Source: Candidatus Kerfeldbacteria bacterium (lineage in GTDB: Bacteria; Patescibacteriota; Patescibacteriia; SBBC01). Taken from it: a stretch of 38,120 nt of DNA. The stretch spans positions 87,960-126,079 of the forward strand of contig JACQPY010000018.1 in the NCBI GenBank assembly GCA_016207275.1, written 5' to 3'. Below, piece by piece: positions 36,591 through 38,120 of the stretch. Within the stretch, counting starts at the first letter, position 1; the number at the start of each line of letters is the position of its first letter. Below the pieces are notes generated by a model. The model did no database searches. It was not told the DNA's origin and worked only from the letters and a program-made list of their open reading frames with translations. The position numbers were made by a program, and so were the translations under genes.

Positions 36591-38120
36591 ATGAGGCACG
36601 GAATCCATAACCGAATCCAACGGTGGATTTCGGCCGGCATCGTGGCTGGCGCGGCAACTTGGCTTGGCTGGATTTTTGTCTCAGCCCAAACCGTCTGCAA
36701 CTTCACTATTACCTACCTCCCGATCTCCATCAGTAGCCAAGGAAGTACCTACTGCCTGGCAAGCACCATCACCGGTTCCGGTCAAATCAGCGTCCTCGCC
36801 GACGATATCACGCTGGACGGACAAAACCGCGCCAGCGTGGTGCCAGCCAACATCGTCAGCGGGAACGGTAAGAACCGGCTAACCATCAAGGACTTGAAGA
36901 TCAGCGGGGGTATTTCTCTGAATGAAGGCAACACCCACCAAATTATCAATACCACGACGGACGGTGTCACTCTTTATAACGTCAAAAACAATAACATTGT
37001 ACGGAGCAACACGATCAACGGCGCCTTCCAAATCTACGGCTTTTTCACCGGCCCCGGTCCATTATTCTCAGACAATAACGTCATCGAAAATAACACCCTA
37101 ACCTTCAACGGACTTCGCAGCGATGACAGCGGCCAACAGGCTCGCTTCTTTCGTCTCAGTTACGTCCGTTATTCCGATATACGGAACAATACGGTCACGC
37201 TGACGAACAGCCAGGGCATTAACCTCATACTCTACGACGTTCACTACAGCACCTTTGAGAATAATACGTTCACGATGACCTTTTGCCCCGGCTGCGGCGG
37301 CATGGGAACGAACATTCGCGATCGATCATCCTATAATACGTTCACCGGCAACACCTTTGATTCCGGGAACGGCGGCATCCAGATCAACCTCGGTTGTTGC
37401 GGCAGTCCGCTGCCGAACAACAACGTCTTCCGCAACAACAAAAGCTTTGCGCGCGCCACGGCGCTCTACCTCCACTCGAGCGGTCCGAATAACCAGTTTG
37501 ACCATAATCTTTTTTACGCCACGACTCAGGAGGCAGTGAATTTCTCGGGCATCGGCGGAGATTCCGGCAGTGGCAGCGCCATCTTCACGAACAACACCGT
37601 GGTCGCCGACAGCGGGGTCGCTCTTCGCAACGATAAGGCGGCGGCCAGTACACAGCAGGTCACGCTGAAAAACAACATCCTCTATAGCCGAGATAATTAC
37701 GCCTTCAGCACCAATACCGGCGGCGTGACGTATACGAGTAACTACAACGATTTTTACCGAACCGACGGCGGGTCACTCATCTCCTACGGCGCCGTGGCTC
37801 GAACGCTGAGCAGTTACCGACAAGCGTCGGGACAGGACGCCAACTCGATCTCGGCCAATCCCTTGTTCGTCAATTACGCCACCAAGGACTTCCGCTTAAA
37901 CACTGGTAGTCCCTGCCTCGGCGCTGGCGAGAACGGCGTTGACATCGGCGCTTTTACCTCCGCGGGGCTCGGCTGCAGCGAAAACTGGCAGTGCGGCGAC
38001 TGGAGTACCTGTACGAATAGCCAGCAGACCCGGACCTGCACCGACCAGAACAGCTGCGGCACCACGAATAGCCGGCCGCCGTTAACCCAGTCCTGCGACA
38101 GCACTGCACCCACGGTCAGC
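36591..38120 (+). CDS. secreted right-handed beta-helix protein with TSP1-like domain (3' end beyond window)
   Basis: The frame is open from ATG 36591 through the window edge (510 codons, no stop). An N-terminal hydrophobic segment (about 13-32) serves as signal or anchor. Residues about 60-440 carry many short beta-helix coils of the PbH1/NosD kind (NNNIVRSNTI, DNNVIENNTLTF, YSTFENNTFTM, NNVFRNNKSF), as in polysaccharide-binding or -cleaving proteins. A Cys/Trp-rich domain follows near 460-505 (CSENWQCGDWSTC, QTRTCTDQNSCG), the TSP1-like module frequent in Parcubacteria surface proteins. Its return to CPR style marks the end of the foreign-looking block. No Shine-Dalgarno sequence or clear promoter is seen. 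Confidence 0.85.
   Translation, partial: MRHGIHNRIQRWISAGIVAGAATWLGWIFVSAQTVCNFTITYLPISISSQGSTYCLASTITGSGQISVLADDITLDGQNRASVVPANIVSGNGKNRLTIKDLKISGGISLNEGNTHQIINTTTDGVTLYNVKNNNIVRSNTINGAFQIYGFFTGPGPLFSDNNVIENNTLTFNGLRSDDSGQQARFFRLSYVRYSDIRNNTVTLTNSQGINLILYDVHYSTFENNTFTMTFCPGCGGMGTNIRDRSSYNTFTGNTFDSGNGGIQINLGCCGSPLPNNNVFRNNKSFARATALYLHSSGPNNQFDHNLFYATTQEAVNFSGIGGDSGSGSAIFTNNTVVADSGVALRNDKAAASTQQVTLKNNILYSRDNYAFSTNTGGVTYTSNYNDFYRTDGGSLISYGAVARTLSSYRQASGQDANSISANPLFVNYATKDFRLNTGSPCLGAGENGVDIGAFTSAGLGCSENWQCGDWSTCTNSQQTRTCTDQNSCGTTNSRPPLTQSCDSTAPTVS

Overview
The window looks like a chromosome segment of a candidate-phyla-radiation (Patescibacteria, Parcubacteria-like) bacterium. Supporting signs are a huge surface protein with a CPR-type T4SS pilin-like N-terminus, Asn/Thr-linker TSP3-repeat membrane proteins, an O-antigen-ligase/TPR fusion, a beta-helix protein with a TSP1-like tail, and compact operons with ATGA overlaps. 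TGA is used as a stop throughout. Most core genes have no Shine-Dalgarno (SD) sequence. I cannot resolve a species.

Layout. (1) 1-11.5 kb, minus strand: an operon read from right to left, rpsU, yqeY, the 1890-aa pilin-fusion protein, two TSP3 membrane proteins, ybeY, dgkA, ftsA, an anchored protein of unknown function, and then the first 19 codons of ftsZ behind its own promoter. It joins translation, surface display, lipid carrier recycling and division. (2) 11.6-14.5 kb, minus: tRNA-Val, lepB, hisS and a HIT protein, preceded by a structured leader. (3) 14.5-16.6 kb, plus: an LCP (LytR-CpsA-Psr) protein and pth. (4) 16.6-17.06 kb: no protein gene, but a promoter, about 420 nt of dense hairpins and an intrinsic terminator on the minus strand, which is a good candidate for an unrecognised non-coding RNA. 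(5) 17.1-24.8 kb, mainly plus: mfd, dprA, topA and a YvlD-type membrane protein, with one orphan minus gene. (6) 24.9-30.2 kb, minus: two small membrane proteins, the O-antigen ligase/TPR protein, parB and parA. (7) 30.3-31.2 kb, plus: tRNA-Leu, an unknown gene and a truncated SRPBCC gene. (8) 31.2-36.1 kb: a patchwork of broken secreted-protein genes, an intact secreted hydrolase with an FlgD/T9SS-like C-terminus (not a CPR trait), and an IS30 element. This block is bracketed by two copies of a palindromic repeat and is either transferred DNA or an assembly join. (9) 36.2-38.1 kb, plus: a second tRNA-Leu(CAA) without encoded CCA, tRNA-like debris, and a beta-helix surface protein that runs off the window.

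Regulatory signals are unusually readable. Many promoters follow TTGACN-17-TATACT, including those for ftsZ, rpsU, the LCP gene, parA, tRNA-Leu, the ncRNA and the orphan gene. The most intriguing signal is a short motif, TTTCTAACGGG and its complement, placed exactly against start and stop codons in the hisS/HIT and parA/parB intergenic gaps. There it would form intercistronic RNA stems.
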